Below, in pieces: positions 6,433 to 13,985 of a DNA stretch of 16,127 nucleotides (its first letter is position 1; each line of letters starts with the position of its first letter). The notes beneath the pieces were generated by a model. The model was not told the DNA's origin. It did no database searches and saw only the letters and a list, made by a program, of their open reading frames with translations. The translations under genes were made by a program, and so were the position numbers. Source of the stretch: Lautropia sp. SCN 70-15 (GTDB taxonomy: Bacteria > Pseudomonadota > Gammaproteobacteria > Burkholderiales > Burkholderiaceae_E); NCBI GenBank assembly GCA_001724315.1, contig MEEC01000100.1:1-16127 (forward strand). The letters run 5' to 3'.

Positions 6433-7314
6433 ATGTCCACCCGGAAGCGAGCGCTGATCCTGCTGGCCGTCCTCACGCTGATCTGGGGGACGAACTGGCC
6501 GATGTTCCCGCTGGCGATGCGCGAGATATCCGTCTGGACCTTCCGGGCGATCGCGATGCCGGCTTCGGGCCTGATCCTGCTGGGGGTGGCGCGGGCCCGC
6601 GGCCAGTCGCTGGCGGTGCCGCGCGAGCACTGGCCCACGATCGTCGCCGCGGCCCTGGTGTACCTGGTCGTCTGGAACATCGCCAGCACCTATGCGGCAA
6701 TCCTGATCCCGTCGGGCCAGGCAGCGGTCCTGGGCTTCACGATGCCGCTGTGGGCGGCGATGATCTCCTGGGCCCTGCTCGGCGAGCGGCTGAGCGCGCG
6801 GCTGCTGCTTGCCATCGCGCTCGGCGGCGCGGCGGTGGCGCTGCTGATGATCCCGAATTTCGGCGCCTATGCCGACGCGCCCCTGGGCATGGTGCTTGGC
6901 CTGCTGGCCGGACTGGGCTGGGCGGTGGGCACGCTGATCCTCAAGCGCCGTCCGGTGCCGATCCCCACCACCGTGCTGACCGGCTGGCAGATCCTGATCA
7001 CCTCGGTGCCCATCCTGATCGGCGCGGCCGCATTCGGCGACTGGCAGTGGTTCGTGCCGAGCGGGCAGTCGATCGCGGTGATCGCCTACATCGTGCTGGT
7101 GCCGATCTGCATCGGCAACGTCATCTGGTTCTCGATCGTCGGGCTGCTGCCGGCCAACGTGGCCGGGCTGTCCTCGGTCATGGTGCCGGTGGTGGCGATG
7201 ATCTCCGGCGCGATCGTGCACGGCGAGCCGCTCGGGCCGCTGCAGTGGCTGGCCATGCTGTGCAGCGCGTCGGCGCTGTCGCTGGCCTTGCTCAGGCCGG
7301 CCGGCCCGAAGTAG
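6433..7314 (+). CDS. EamA/DMT-family transporter
   Basis: This 293-residue protein is a drug/metabolite transporter superfamily member with ten predicted membrane helices arranged as two EamA repeats (about 8-140 and 150-288). The first helix has the typical LTLIWGTNWPMFPLAMRE. The end of the first repeat shows MPLWAAMISWALLGERLSARLLLAIALGG, the family's 'P..a.l...llGE' helix pair, and its echo in the second repeat is VMVPVVAMISGAIVHGEPLGPLQWL. Such proteins usually export amino acids, metabolites or drugs through the inner membrane; the substrate is unknown. The ATG at 6433 fits the expected N-terminus, though no clear ribosome-binding site is seen. It converges on lspA with 12 bp between the stop codons. 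Confidence 0.88.
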   Translation: MSTRKRALILLAVLTLIWGTNWPMFPLAMREISVWTFRAIAMPASGLILLGVARARGQSLAVPREHWPTIVAAALVYLVVWNIASTYAAILIPSGQAAVLGFTMPLWAAMISWALLGERLSARLLLAIALGGAAVALLMIPNFGAYADAPLGMVLGLLAGLGWAVGTLILKRRPVPIPTTVLTGWQILITSVPILIGAAAFGDWQWFVPSGQSIAVIAYIVLVPICIGNVIWFSIVGLLPANVAGLSSVMVPVVAMISGAIVHGEPLGPLQWLAMLCSASALSLALLRPAGPK

Positions 7315-7326
7315 GCTGGGCGCAGC

Positions 7327-7821
7327 TCAGCGCGAGCGCCGCACCCGCCGGATCTCGTCGACGATCAGCAGCGCCGCGCCGAAGGTGATCGCCATGTCGG
7401 CCACGTTGAAGGCCGGCCAGTGCCAGCCGCGCCAGTAGAGCAGCACGAAATCGGTGACCTTGCCCTGCCAGACCCGGTCGATCACGTTGCCGATCGCGCC
7501 GGCCAGGATCAGCGACAGCGCGAAGGCGAACAGCCGCTGCGAGCCGTGGCGCGCCAGCATCCAGACGATGAACACCGCCGCGGCGATGCCGATCCCGGTG
7601 AAGAACCAGCGCTGCCAGCCGCCGGCGCCCGCCAGGAAGCTGAAGGCCGCGCCGCGGTTGTAGACCAGCGTGAAGTCGAAGAAGCCCGGGATGACCGGCA
7701 CGCGCTCGCCGAAGTCCAGCGCGCGCACCGCGATCCACTTGGTGAGCTGGTCGAGCGCGATCAGCACCGCGGCCAGGCCGAGGTGCCGGCCGAGCCGGTT
7801 CGACGAACCGCGCGCCGCCAT
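7327..7821 (-). CDS. lspA: Lipoprotein signal peptidase (signal peptidase II)
   Basis: LspA is the inner-membrane aspartyl protease that cuts the signal peptide from prolipoproteins after lipid attachment to the lipobox cysteine. The 164-residue protein has the four expected membrane helices and the conserved blocks ALDQLTKW (22-29), VYNRGAAFSFL (53-63), GAIGNVIDRVWQGKVTDF (108-125) and FNVADMAITFGA (138-149). The two catalytic aspartates are D115 and D142. Its ATG shares one base with the ileS stop (TGATG), so translation is coupled. The ileS-lspA order is standard in proteobacteria. In relatives I would expect coaBC next on this strand; here a 4-kb block intervenes. Confidence 0.97.
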   Translation of the reverse strand: MAARGSSNRLGRHLGLAAVLIALDQLTKWIAVRALDFGERVPVIPGFFDFTLVYNRGAAFSFLAGAGGWQRWFFTGIGIAAAVFIVWMLARHGSQRLFAFALSLILAGAIGNVIDRVWQGKVTDFVLLYWRGWHWPAFNVADMAITFGAALLIVDEIRRVRRSR

Positions 7822-10691
7822 CAGGCGAACTCGCGCGGCTCGCCGTCGCCGTGCAGGTTGTCCACACAGCGCCCGCAGATCGCCGGATGCTCCGGATCGG
7901 CGCCGACGTCCTCGCGCCAGTGCCAGCAGCGCTCGCACTTCTGGTGGCCGCTCGGCTCGACGACGATGGCGGTGTCCTGCGCGCTCGCCGCGCGCTCGAC
8001 GCGCGCCGCCGACACGATCAGCACGAATCGCAGGTCGTCGCCCAGCGAGGCGATCGCGTCGTGCTGGTCGCCGTGCAGCTTCAGCACGACCTCGGCCTGC
8101 AGCGACGAGCCGATGCCGCCGGCCGCGCGCACTTCCTCGAGGCGCTTGAGCACCTCGGCGCGCACCGTGCGGATCGTGTCCCACTTGGCGCGCAGCGCCT
8201 CGGCGTCGGGCTGGGCCTCGAAGGCGTGATACGTCTGCGCGAAGATCGTTTCGCCGCCGGCCTTCCAGAGCCCGGGCGCGAACAGCGGCCAGGCTTCCTC
8301 GGCGGTGAAGGACAGGATGGGCGCCATGACGCGCAGCAACGCGTCGGTGATCGCGTGCAGCGCGGTCTGCGCCGAGCGGCGCGCGAGCGAACCGGGCGCC
8401 GTCGTGTACAGCCGGTCCTTCAGGATGTCGAGGTAGAAGGCGCCGAGGTCCTCGGAGCAGAAGGTCTGCATCTTCGCGACGGCCGGGTGGAACTCGAAGA
8501 CCTCGTAGTCGGCCTCGATGGCTTTCTGCCACGCCGCGGTCATCGCCAGCGCGTAGCGGTCGATCTCGAACATCCGTTCCAGCGGCACCGAGTCCTGCGC
8601 CGGGTCGAAGTCCGACACGTTTGCAAGCAGGAAGCGTAGCGTGTTGCGGATGCGGCGGTAGGCCTCGACGACGCGCTTGAGGATCTCGTCGGAGATCGAC
8701 AGCTCGCCCGAGTAGTCGGTGCTGGCCACCCACAGGCGCAGGATCTCGGCGCCCAGCGTGTCGGACACCTTCTGCGGCGCGATCACGTTGCCGACCGACT
8801 TGGACATCTTGCGGCCCTGGCCGTCGACGACGAAACCGTGCGTGAGCAGCGAGCGGTAGGGAGGCTCGCCGTTGAGCATCGACGAGGTCAGCAGCGAGGA
8901 GTGGAACCAGCCGCGGTGCTGGTCGCTGCCTTCGAGGTACATGTCGGCAGGGAAGGTCGACTGGTCCTTGTGCGAGCCGCGCAGCACCGTTTCGTGCGTG
9001 GTGCCCGAGTCGAACCAGACGTCGAGCGTGTCGCGGTTCTTCACGTAGTGCGCGGCGTCGTCGCCGAGCAGCTCCTTCGGGTCCAGCCGCTGCCAGGCCT
9101 CGATGCCTTCGCGCTCGATGCGCTGCGCGACCGCCTCGATCAGCTCGGGTGTGCGCGGATGCAGCTCGCCGGTTTCCTTGTGCACGAAGAAGGCCATCGG
9201 CACGCCCCACTGCCGCTGGCGCGACAGCGTCCAGTCGGGACGGTTGGCGATCATGCCGTGCAGTCGCGCCTTGCCCCAGGCCGGGTAGAAGCGGGTGGCC
9301 TCGATGCCGCGCAGCGCGGTCTCGCGCAGCGTTTCCTTGCCGTCGTTGGGCTCGACGTCCATGCCCGCGAACCACTGGCTCGACGCCCGGTAGATGACCG
9401 GCGTCTTGTGCCGCCAGCAGTGCATGTAGCTGTGCGGGTACTTCTCGACCGAGAACAGGCAGCCGCGCGCTCGGATGTGCTCGACGATCTTCGGGTTGGC
9501 ATCCCAGATCGACAGGCCGGCGAAGTCGGGCAGCCAGCTCGCGTAGGTGCCGTCGCCCAGCACCGGCTGCAGGATGTCCTCGTCCTTCATGCCGTGCTGC
9601 TTGCACGAGGCGAAGTCCTCGACGCCGTAGGCGGGAGACGAATGGACCAGGCCGGTGCCCGAGTCGAGCGTCACGTACTCGCCCAGGTAGACCGGCGACA
9701 GCCGATCGGCGAAGGGGTGGCGGAAGGCGATCAGCTCGAGCGCCTTGCCCTTGCACGTCGCGAGCACCTGCCAGCTGCCCTCGGCGTCGAGCTTCCAGCG
9801 CTTGAGGCAGGCCTCGACCAGGTCGGCCGCCAGCACCAGCAGCGCCGGCGCGCCCTGCCAGTCGGCCACGCGCACCAGCGCGTAGTCGAACTCGGGGTGC
9901 AGGTTCAGCGCCTGGTTGGCGGGAATGGTCCACGGCGTGGTGGTCCAGATCACCGCGTAGCCGCGCTCGAGCGGCAGCGCGGGCAGGCCGAAGGCCTTCG
10001 CGAGCTTCGGCAGCTCGGCGGGCTCGAAGGGGAAGCCCACGTCGACCGACGGATCGGTGCGGTCGGCGTACTCGACCTCGGCCTCGGCGAGCGCCGAGCC
10101 GCAGTCGAAGCACCAGTTGACCGGCTTCAGGCCGCGGAACACGTAGCCCTTGGACAGGATCTTGCCGAGCGCGCGCAGCTCGTCGGCCTCGTTGCCGAAG
10201 GCCATCGTCTTGTACGGGTCGTCCCAGTCGCCGAGCACGCCGAGCCGGATGAAGTCCTTCTTCTGGCGTTCGATCTGCTCGGCGGCGTAGGCGCGCGACT
10301 TCGCCTGCACCTCGTCGGCCGGCAGGTTCTTGCCGAACTGCTTCTCGATCTGGATCTCGATCGGCATGCCGTGGCAGTCCCAGCCCGGCACGTAGCGCGC
10401 GTCGAAGCCGGCCATGTTCCGGCTCTTGACGATGATGTCCTTCAGGATCTTGTTGACCGCGTGGCCGATGTGGATGTCGCCGTTCGCATAGGGCGGGCCG
10501 TCGTGCAGCACCCAGACCGGGCGGCCTTTCGACGCCTCGCGGATCGCGCGGTAGATGCCCTTCTCCTGCCACTGCTTCGTCCACTGCGGCTCGCGCTTCG
10601 CGAGGTCGCCGCGCATCGGGAACGGCGTGTCGGGCAGGTTCAGCGTGTCGCGGTACGACGCGGCGGGCTTGCCTTGTTTGCCTTCGGACAT
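7821..10691 (-). CDS. ileS: Isoleucyl-tRNA synthetase
   Basis: IleRS attaches isoleucine to tRNA-Ile in the cytoplasm and hydrolyses mischarged valine in its CP1 editing domain. The 956-residue protein is full length for bacterial type 1 IleRS. It has the class I signature GDIHIGH (71-77; HIGH at 74-77), WTTTPWTIPANQALNL and the SSPAYGVEDF region in the editing domain, GRKMSKSVGN with KMSKS at 628-632, the anticodon-binding helical domain, and a C-terminal zinc site with Cys919, Cys922, Cys939 and Cys942 (CERC ... CGRC). The ATG at 10691 matches the expected N-terminus and follows ribF by 42 bp. That gap holds no obvious promoter or T-box, so ileS is probably read from the ribF promoter. Confidence 0.98.
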   Translation of the reverse strand: MSEGKQGKPAASYRDTLNLPDTPFPMRGDLAKREPQWTKQWQEKGIYRAIREASKGRPVWVLHDGPPYANGDIHIGHAVNKILKDIIVKSRNMAGFDARYVPGWDCHGMPIEIQIEKQFGKNLPADEVQAKSRAYAAEQIERQKKDFIRLGVLGDWDDPYKTMAFGNEADELRALGKILSKGYVFRGLKPVNWCFDCGSALAEAEVEYADRTDPSVDVGFPFEPAELPKLAKAFGLPALPLERGYAVIWTTTPWTIPANQALNLHPEFDYALVRVADWQGAPALLVLAADLVEACLKRWKLDAEGSWQVLATCKGKALELIAFRHPFADRLSPVYLGEYVTLDSGTGLVHSSPAYGVEDFASCKQHGMKDEDILQPVLGDGTYASWLPDFAGLSIWDANPKIVEHIRARGCLFSVEKYPHSYMHCWRHKTPVIYRASSQWFAGMDVEPNDGKETLRETALRGIEATRFYPAWGKARLHGMIANRPDWTLSRQRQWGVPMAFFVHKETGELHPRTPELIEAVAQRIEREGIEAWQRLDPKELLGDDAAHYVKNRDTLDVWFDSGTTHETVLRGSHKDQSTFPADMYLEGSDQHRGWFHSSLLTSSMLNGEPPYRSLLTHGFVVDGQGRKMSKSVGNVIAPQKVSDTLGAEILRLWVASTDYSGELSISDEILKRVVEAYRRIRNTLRFLLANVSDFDPAQDSVPLERMFEIDRYALAMTAAWQKAIEADYEVFEFHPAVAKMQTFCSEDLGAFYLDILKDRLYTTAPGSLARRSAQTALHAITDALLRVMAPILSFTAEEAWPLFAPGLWKAGGETIFAQTYHAFEAQPDAEALRAKWDTIRTVRAEVLKRLEEVRAAGGIGSSLQAEVVLKLHGDQHDAIASLGDDLRFVLIVSAARVERAASAQDTAIVVEPSGHQKCERCWHWREDVGADPEHPAICGRCVDNLHGDGEPREFA

Positions 10692-10733
10692 CTCGTTGTT
10701 CTCTCGGGAAATCGGTTCGGGATCGGGGAGGGC

Positions 10734-11688
10734 TCAGGCGTGCTGCGCGAGCCACTCGCGCGCCTGTTGAGCGTCGAGGCGGATCTGGGCCACCAGCAGG
10801 TCGAGCGAATCGTAGCGGGCCTCGTCGCGCAGCTTGTGCAGGAACTCGACGCTCACGCGCCGTCCGTAGACCTGGCGCGAGAAGTCGAACAGGTGCACCT
10901 CGAGCAGCAGGGCGCCGTTCTCCTCGACCGCGGGGCGCGTGCCCAGGCTGGCCACGCCGGGCAGCGGCGCATCGCCCAGGCCGTGCACCTGCACGACGAA
11001 GATGCCGCTCGAGGCCGGGCGCGGAAAGCGCACCGGCAGGTTCAGCGTGGGAAAGCCCAGGTTGCGGCCCAGCTTGCGCCCGTGGATCACGCGTCCGCTG
11101 ATCGTGTAGGGCCGCCCGAGCAGGCTGCGCGCGCGTTCGAAGTCGCCGGCGGCGAGCGCGTCGCGCACCGCCGAGCTGGACACCCGCACGCCGTGGCGCT
11201 CCACCGTGGGCTGGCGCATCAGGTCGAAGCCCAGGCGCGGCGCGGCCTCGGCGAGCATGTCGTAGTCGCCGCGGCGCCGCGCGCCGAAGCGGAAGTCGTC
11301 GCCCACCATCAGGCAGCGCGCCTGCAGGCCTTCGACCACGATGCGCTCGATGAATTCCTCGGCCGGCTGCGAGGCCAGCGAGGCGTTGAAGTGCGCGATG
11401 CAGACCCGGTCCACGCCGCACTCGGCCAGCGCCTCGAGCTTGTCTCGGCTGGTGCTGATGCGTGCCGGCGGCGTGACCGGCGCGGCGCCGGGGCGCGGAT
11501 GCGCGGCGAACCACTCGCGCGGATGCGGCTCGAAGGTGAGCACGCAAACCGGCAGCCCGCGCGCGCGCGGCCGCCGACAGCTGCGCCAGCATCTCGCGAT
11601 GCCCGACGTGCACGCCGTCGAAGTTCCCGATCGTCAGCGCGCAGGGGCGCCGCCGATCGGGCGGGGGCAGGCGTCGGAACACTTCCAT
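10734..11688 (-). CDS. ribF: Bifunctional riboflavin kinase/FAD synthetase, frame interrupted near the N-terminus
   Basis: RibF phosphorylates riboflavin to FMN and adenylylates FMN to FAD. The ATG at 11688 opens MEVFRRLPPP, then TIGNFDGVHVGHREML, the nucleotidyltransferase signature with HxGH. That frame is good only to about 11560. The rest of the protein (VCVLTFEPHPREWF, the SSSAVRDAL motif, then the kinase domain with GRKLGRNLGFPTLNL and LLLEVHLFDF) is in another frame and ends at 10734. The span is 955 nt, one base off a multiple of three. Losing one base, or adding one CG unit in the tract at 11558-11569, rejoins the frames into a normal protein of about 317-318 residues, close to E. 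coli RibF (313). An essential gene is unlikely to be dead, so a sequence error is the simplest reading. Confidence 0.93.
11558..11569. repeat. (CG)6 dinucleotide tract at the ribF frame break
   Basis: Six uninterrupted CG units lie exactly where the ribF reading frame changes. On the coding strand, adding one CG unit gives the family-like junction ARARGLPVCVLTFEP; removing one base gives ARARLPVCVLTFEP. Such tracts are prone both to slippage in cells and to sequencing error. Confidence 0.85.
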
Positions 11689-11735
11689 CGGGGGCGGGTT
11701 TCCGGGAGGAGGAGGGCGGCGATGCAAAACCTTGA

Positions 11736-11741
11736 ATTATA
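11736..11741 (-). promoter_or_regulatory. Predicted -10 element of the ribF-ileS-lspA operon
   Basis: On the reverse strand a perfect TATAAT lies at 11741-11736, about 47 nt before the ribF ATG. No good -35 is seen at 17-18 nt. It stands out in very GC-rich DNA and lies in the divergent ribF/purN gap, giving a leader of about 40 nt with no clear ribosome-binding site. Confidence 0.5.
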
Positions 11742-11772
11742 AGGCTTTGCCGGGTGGTTCGCCCAGTCGCGG

Positions 11773-11781
11773 TGATAGAAT
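11773..11781 (+). promoter_or_regulatory. Extended -10 element of purN (predicted leaderless)
   Basis: TGA-TAGAAT matches the extended -10 TGnTATAAT with one mismatch in the hexamer. Six bases (TCCACG) separate it from the purN ATG at 11788, so the expected transcription start is the A of the ATG. No -35 of quality is visible, and there is no ribosome-binding site, both consistent with a leaderless extended -10 promoter. Confidence 0.55.
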
Positions 11782-11787
11782 TCCACG

Positions 11788-12453
11788 ATGAAAAAAATCG
11801 TGATCCTGATCTCGGGACGCGGCTCGAACATGGTGGCCATCGCCCGTGCCTGCGCGGCCGAAGGCTGGCCGGCCCGGATCGTCGGCGTGATCGGCAACCG
11901 GCCCGGCGCAGAAGGCCTGGCCCGCGCGGCCGAGCTGGGCCTGCCGGTGCGCGTGCTGGACCATCGCGAGCACCCTGATCGCGAGTCCTTCGACGCCGCA
12001 CTGGCCGCCGAGATCGACGCGCTGGCGCCCGACCTGGTGGTGCTGGCGGGCTTCATGCGCATCCTGACAGACGGCTTCGTGCGCCGCTACGCGGGCCGCA
12101 TGCTCAACATCCACCCGTCGCTGCTGCCCGCCTTCCCGGGGCTGGCCACGCATCGGCGCGCGCTGGCGGCCGGGGTCCGGGCGCACGGCTCCACCGTGCA
12201 TTTCGTGGGCGCCGAGCTCGACGACGGGCCGATCCTCGCGCAGTCGGTGGTCGAGGTGCGCGACGACGACACCGAGCAGACGCTCGAGGCGCGGGTGCTC
12301 GAGGCCGAGCATCGGCTCTACCCGATGGCGGTGCGCTGGTTCGTCGAGGACCGGTTGCGGGTCGAGGGCCGCCGGGTCAGGCTGCTGCCCCGGGTCGAGG
12401 CTGCTCCCGGCGACGCGGCGCAAGAGTCGCGCCTGCTCTGGAGTCGCGCATGA
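11788..12453 (+). CDS. purN: Phosphoribosylglycinamide formyltransferase (GAR transformylase)
   Basis: PurN transfers the formyl group of 10-formyl-tetrahydrofolate to glycinamide ribonucleotide, the third step of purine synthesis, in the cytoplasm. The 221-residue protein has the phosphate-binding loop ISGRGSN (8-14), LAGFMRIL (86-93), LNIHPSLLPAFPG (106-118) with catalytic Asn107 and His109, and HGSTVHFVGAELDDGPI (133-149) with His138 and the catalytic aspartate D145. These correspond to N106, H108, H137 and D144 of E. coli PurN. The last 25 residues or so extend in a loose tail. The start (MKKIVILISG) is the family start, and the A-rich codons after the ATG would help a leaderless message. 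The stop TGA overlaps an ATG (ATGA) of the next gene's upstream frame. Confidence 0.97.
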   Translation: MKKIVILISGRGSNMVAIARACAAEGWPARIVGVIGNRPGAEGLARAAELGLPVRVLDHREHPDRESFDAALAAEIDALAPDLVVLAGFMRILTDGFVRRYAGRMLNIHPSLLPAFPGLATHRRALAAGVRAHGSTVHFVGAELDDGPILAQSVVEVRDDDTEQTLEARVLEAEHRLYPMAVRWFVEDRLRVEGRRVRLLPRVEAAPGDAAQESRLLWSRA

Positions 12454-12557
12454 GCCGGCGGGATGGAAAGCGCGCCGCAGGCGCGGGCAAGGGCGGCCCG
12501 GGCAAGGCGGGGGCGCGCGGTTCGCGCGCCGGCAAGGCGCCCGCAGCGCGGCCGACC
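12450..12557 (+). other. Likely true N-terminal segment of the RNA methyltransferase, in a different frame
   Basis: The ATG at 12450 overlaps the purN stop (ATGA), the usual sign of a coupled downstream gene. Its frame reads MSRRDGKRAAGAGKGGPGKAG and on to KAPAARPTG, a Lys/Gly/Ala-rich basic tail with favoured GC-ending codons. After 12557 this frame degenerates. Removing one G from the GGG at 12558-12560 would join it smoothly to TGKPEAGSVRAPVDV in the methyltransferase frame. Confidence 0.55.
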
Positions 12558-13839
12558 GGGCACGGGCAAGCCCGAGGCCGGTTCGGTCCGCGCGCCGGTC
12601 GACGTGCGCGCCCTCGACGCGGTCTTGCCGATGACCATGCCGGCCGACACCGCGTTGCGCCGATTCTTCCGCGAACATCCGGAGATGGGCCGGCGCGACC
12701 GCGCGGGGGTGGCCGAGACCGTGTTCGACGTGCTGCGCAACCGGCGTCTGTATGCGCACCTGGCGCAGAGCGGCGACGGGCCGATCGCCCAGCGGCTCGC
12801 CGCGGTGTCGCGCGTCCGCCGCGGCATGCCGGTTCGCAGCGAGCGCGCCGATGGCGCGCCGCCCGCCTGGCTGGCGCGCGCCCGCGACATCGATCCGGCC
12901 ACGCTGCCCTTCGCGATCCGCTTCAGCCTGCCCGACTGGCTGGCCGCCGCGATCGAAGGGCGACCGGACGCCGCCGCGCTGGCCGCGGCGCTGCTCGAGC
13001 CCGCGCCGCTCGACCTGCGGGTCAACGGCGCCCGGGGCGATCGCGAGGCCGCGATCGCGGCGCTGGCCGAGGACGGCATCGAAGCCGAGCCGCTCGCCAT
13101 CGCCCCGCTCGCGCTGCGGGTCAAGGGCAAGCCGGCGCTCGAGACTTCCCGTGCCTTCACCGAAGGGCTGGTCGAGGTGCAGGACGCGGGCAGCCAGCTG
13201 CTCGCGATGCTGGTCGGCCCGAAGCGCGGCCAGACCGTGGTCGACCTGTGCGCCGGCGCCGGCGGCAAGACGCTCGCCATGGCCGCCGCGATGCGCTCGA
13301 CCGGCCAGGTCTTCGCCTGCGACATCTCGGCGCCGCGCCTCATGCGCCTGCGCCCGCGCCTGCAGCGGGCCGGCGCCACCAACGTGCAGCCGATGGCGAT
13401 CGACAGCGAGCGCGACCCGAAACTCGACCGGCTGGCCGGTCGCGCCGACGCCGTGCTGGTCGACGCGCCTTGCAGCGGCACCGGCACCCTGCGTCGCAAT
13501 CCCGACCTGAAGTGGCGCGGCGACCCGACCGCCCTGGGCCGCTTGCTCGAGCAGCAGCAGGCCATCCTCGAAGCCGGCGCGCGGCTGGTCAAGCCGGGCG
13601 GCGCGCTGGTCTACGCCACCTGCAGCCTGCTGCCCGAGGAGAACGAGCGGCAGGCCGAGCGCTTCGAGGCGGCCCACCCGGGATTCGTCCGCGAGCCGGC
13701 CCGGTCCTTCCTGGCGGGGCAGGGCGCCGGCATCGACGCGACCGATCCGGAAGGCGATCCGGCCGGATTCCTGCGGCTGCTGCCGCACCGCGACGGCGTG
13801 GACGGCTTCTTCGCGGCGCGCTGGAAGCGGGTGCGCTGA
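12463..13839 (+). CDS. RsmB/NOP-family class I SAM-dependent RNA (cytosine-5) methyltransferase
   Basis: This gene encodes an m5C RNA methyltransferase of the Sun/NOL1/NOP2 group, most likely acting on 16S rRNA, although the exact target base is not certain. In the 458-residue uninterrupted frame the motifs are VVDLCAGAGGKTLAM (259-273, SAM-binding motif I), VDAPCSGTGTLRRNPDLKW with the releasing Cys337, and VYATCSLLPEENE with the nucleophilic Cys387. The N-terminal 150 residues are helical, resembling the RNA-binding/NusB-like part of the family. The first 40 residues of this frame are Arg-rich with three rare AGG codons, and look like a false frame. The real N-terminus is probably at 12450 with a frame break at 12558-12560; a later start such as the GTG at 12604 is also possible. 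Confidence 0.9.
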   Translation: MESAPQARARAARARRGRAVRAPARRPQRGRPGTGKPEAGSVRAPVDVRALDAVLPMTMPADTALRRFFREHPEMGRRDRAGVAETVFDVLRNRRLYAHLAQSGDGPIAQRLAAVSRVRRGMPVRSERADGAPPAWLARARDIDPATLPFAIRFSLPDWLAAAIEGRPDAAALAAALLEPAPLDLRVNGARGDREAAIAALAEDGIEAEPLAIAPLALRVKGKPALETSRAFTEGLVEVQDAGSQLLAMLVGPKRGQTVVDLCAGAGGKTLAMAAAMRSTGQVFACDISAPRLMRLRPRLQRAGATNVQPMAIDSERDPKLDRLAGRADAVLVDAPCSGTGTLRRNPDLKWRGDPTALGRLLEQQQAILEAGARLVKPGGALVYATCSLLPEENERQAERFEAAHPGFVREPARSFLAGQGAGIDATDPEGDPAGFLRLLPHRDGVDGFFAARWKRVR

Positions 13840-13867
13840 CGGGTCCGCCCGCGCCCGGGCCGGGGGG

Positions 13868-13897
13868 TGCACACCCGGAGACCCTGCCGGGTATCAT
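13868..13897 (+). promoter_or_regulatory. Candidate promoter for the desaturase gene
   Basis: TGCACA (13868-13873) and TATCAT (13892-13897) are 18 nt apart and match the -35 and -10 consensus at 4 and 5 of 6 positions. This predicts a leader of about 80 nt before the TTG at 13986. The rest of the 146-bp gap (13840-13985) shows only short GC-rich hairpins, such as GGGTGCACACCC, and no T-run, so no intrinsic terminator for the purN operon is seen. Confidence 0.45.
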
Positions 13898-13973
13898 GCG
13901 CGGAAGCCGCGCCCGGGATGCAACCCGGCGCGCGCTGCCCGGACGGCCGCTCGGCCTTCCTTCTGCCTGATCT

Positions 13974-13977
13974 GGAG
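13974..13977 (+). promoter_or_regulatory. Ribosome-binding site supporting the TTG start of the desaturase
   Basis: GGAG (in CTGGAGACG) lies 8 nt before the TTG at 13986 and is the only Shine-Dalgarno-like sequence near the start of the desaturase frame, whose first in-frame ATG falls far inside the protein. Confidence 0.6.
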
Positions 13978-13985
13978 ACGTCTTC

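Noticed and set aside
10692..10733. Possible T-box or attenuator between ribF and ileS
   Set aside because: The gap is only 42 bp, too short for a T-box, and has no stem followed by a T-run.
7327..11727. A 1466-codon open frame on the reverse strand running through ribF, ileS and lspA
   Set aside because: It joins the ribF N-terminus and lspA, which happen to share a frame, through an Arg/Ala-rich false translation of ileS. The clear IleRS motifs are in another frame. It is an effect of GC-rich codons lacking stops.
8838..11735. A 965-codon open frame on the plus strand opposite ileS and ribF
   Set aside because: The translation is low-complexity (Arg, Ala, His, Val, Gly-rich) with no domain, and it mirrors the strong conserved IleRS and RibF genes.
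11737..13872. A 711-codon reverse-strand frame opposite purN and the RNA methyltransferase
   Set aside because: It is antisense to two genes with full catalytic motifs; composition is that of a shadow frame.
13840..13900. Short GC hairpins after the RNA methyltransferase as a possible terminator
   Set aside because: Stems are short (GGGT/ACCC type) and no T-run follows, so they do not meet the pattern of an intrinsic terminator.
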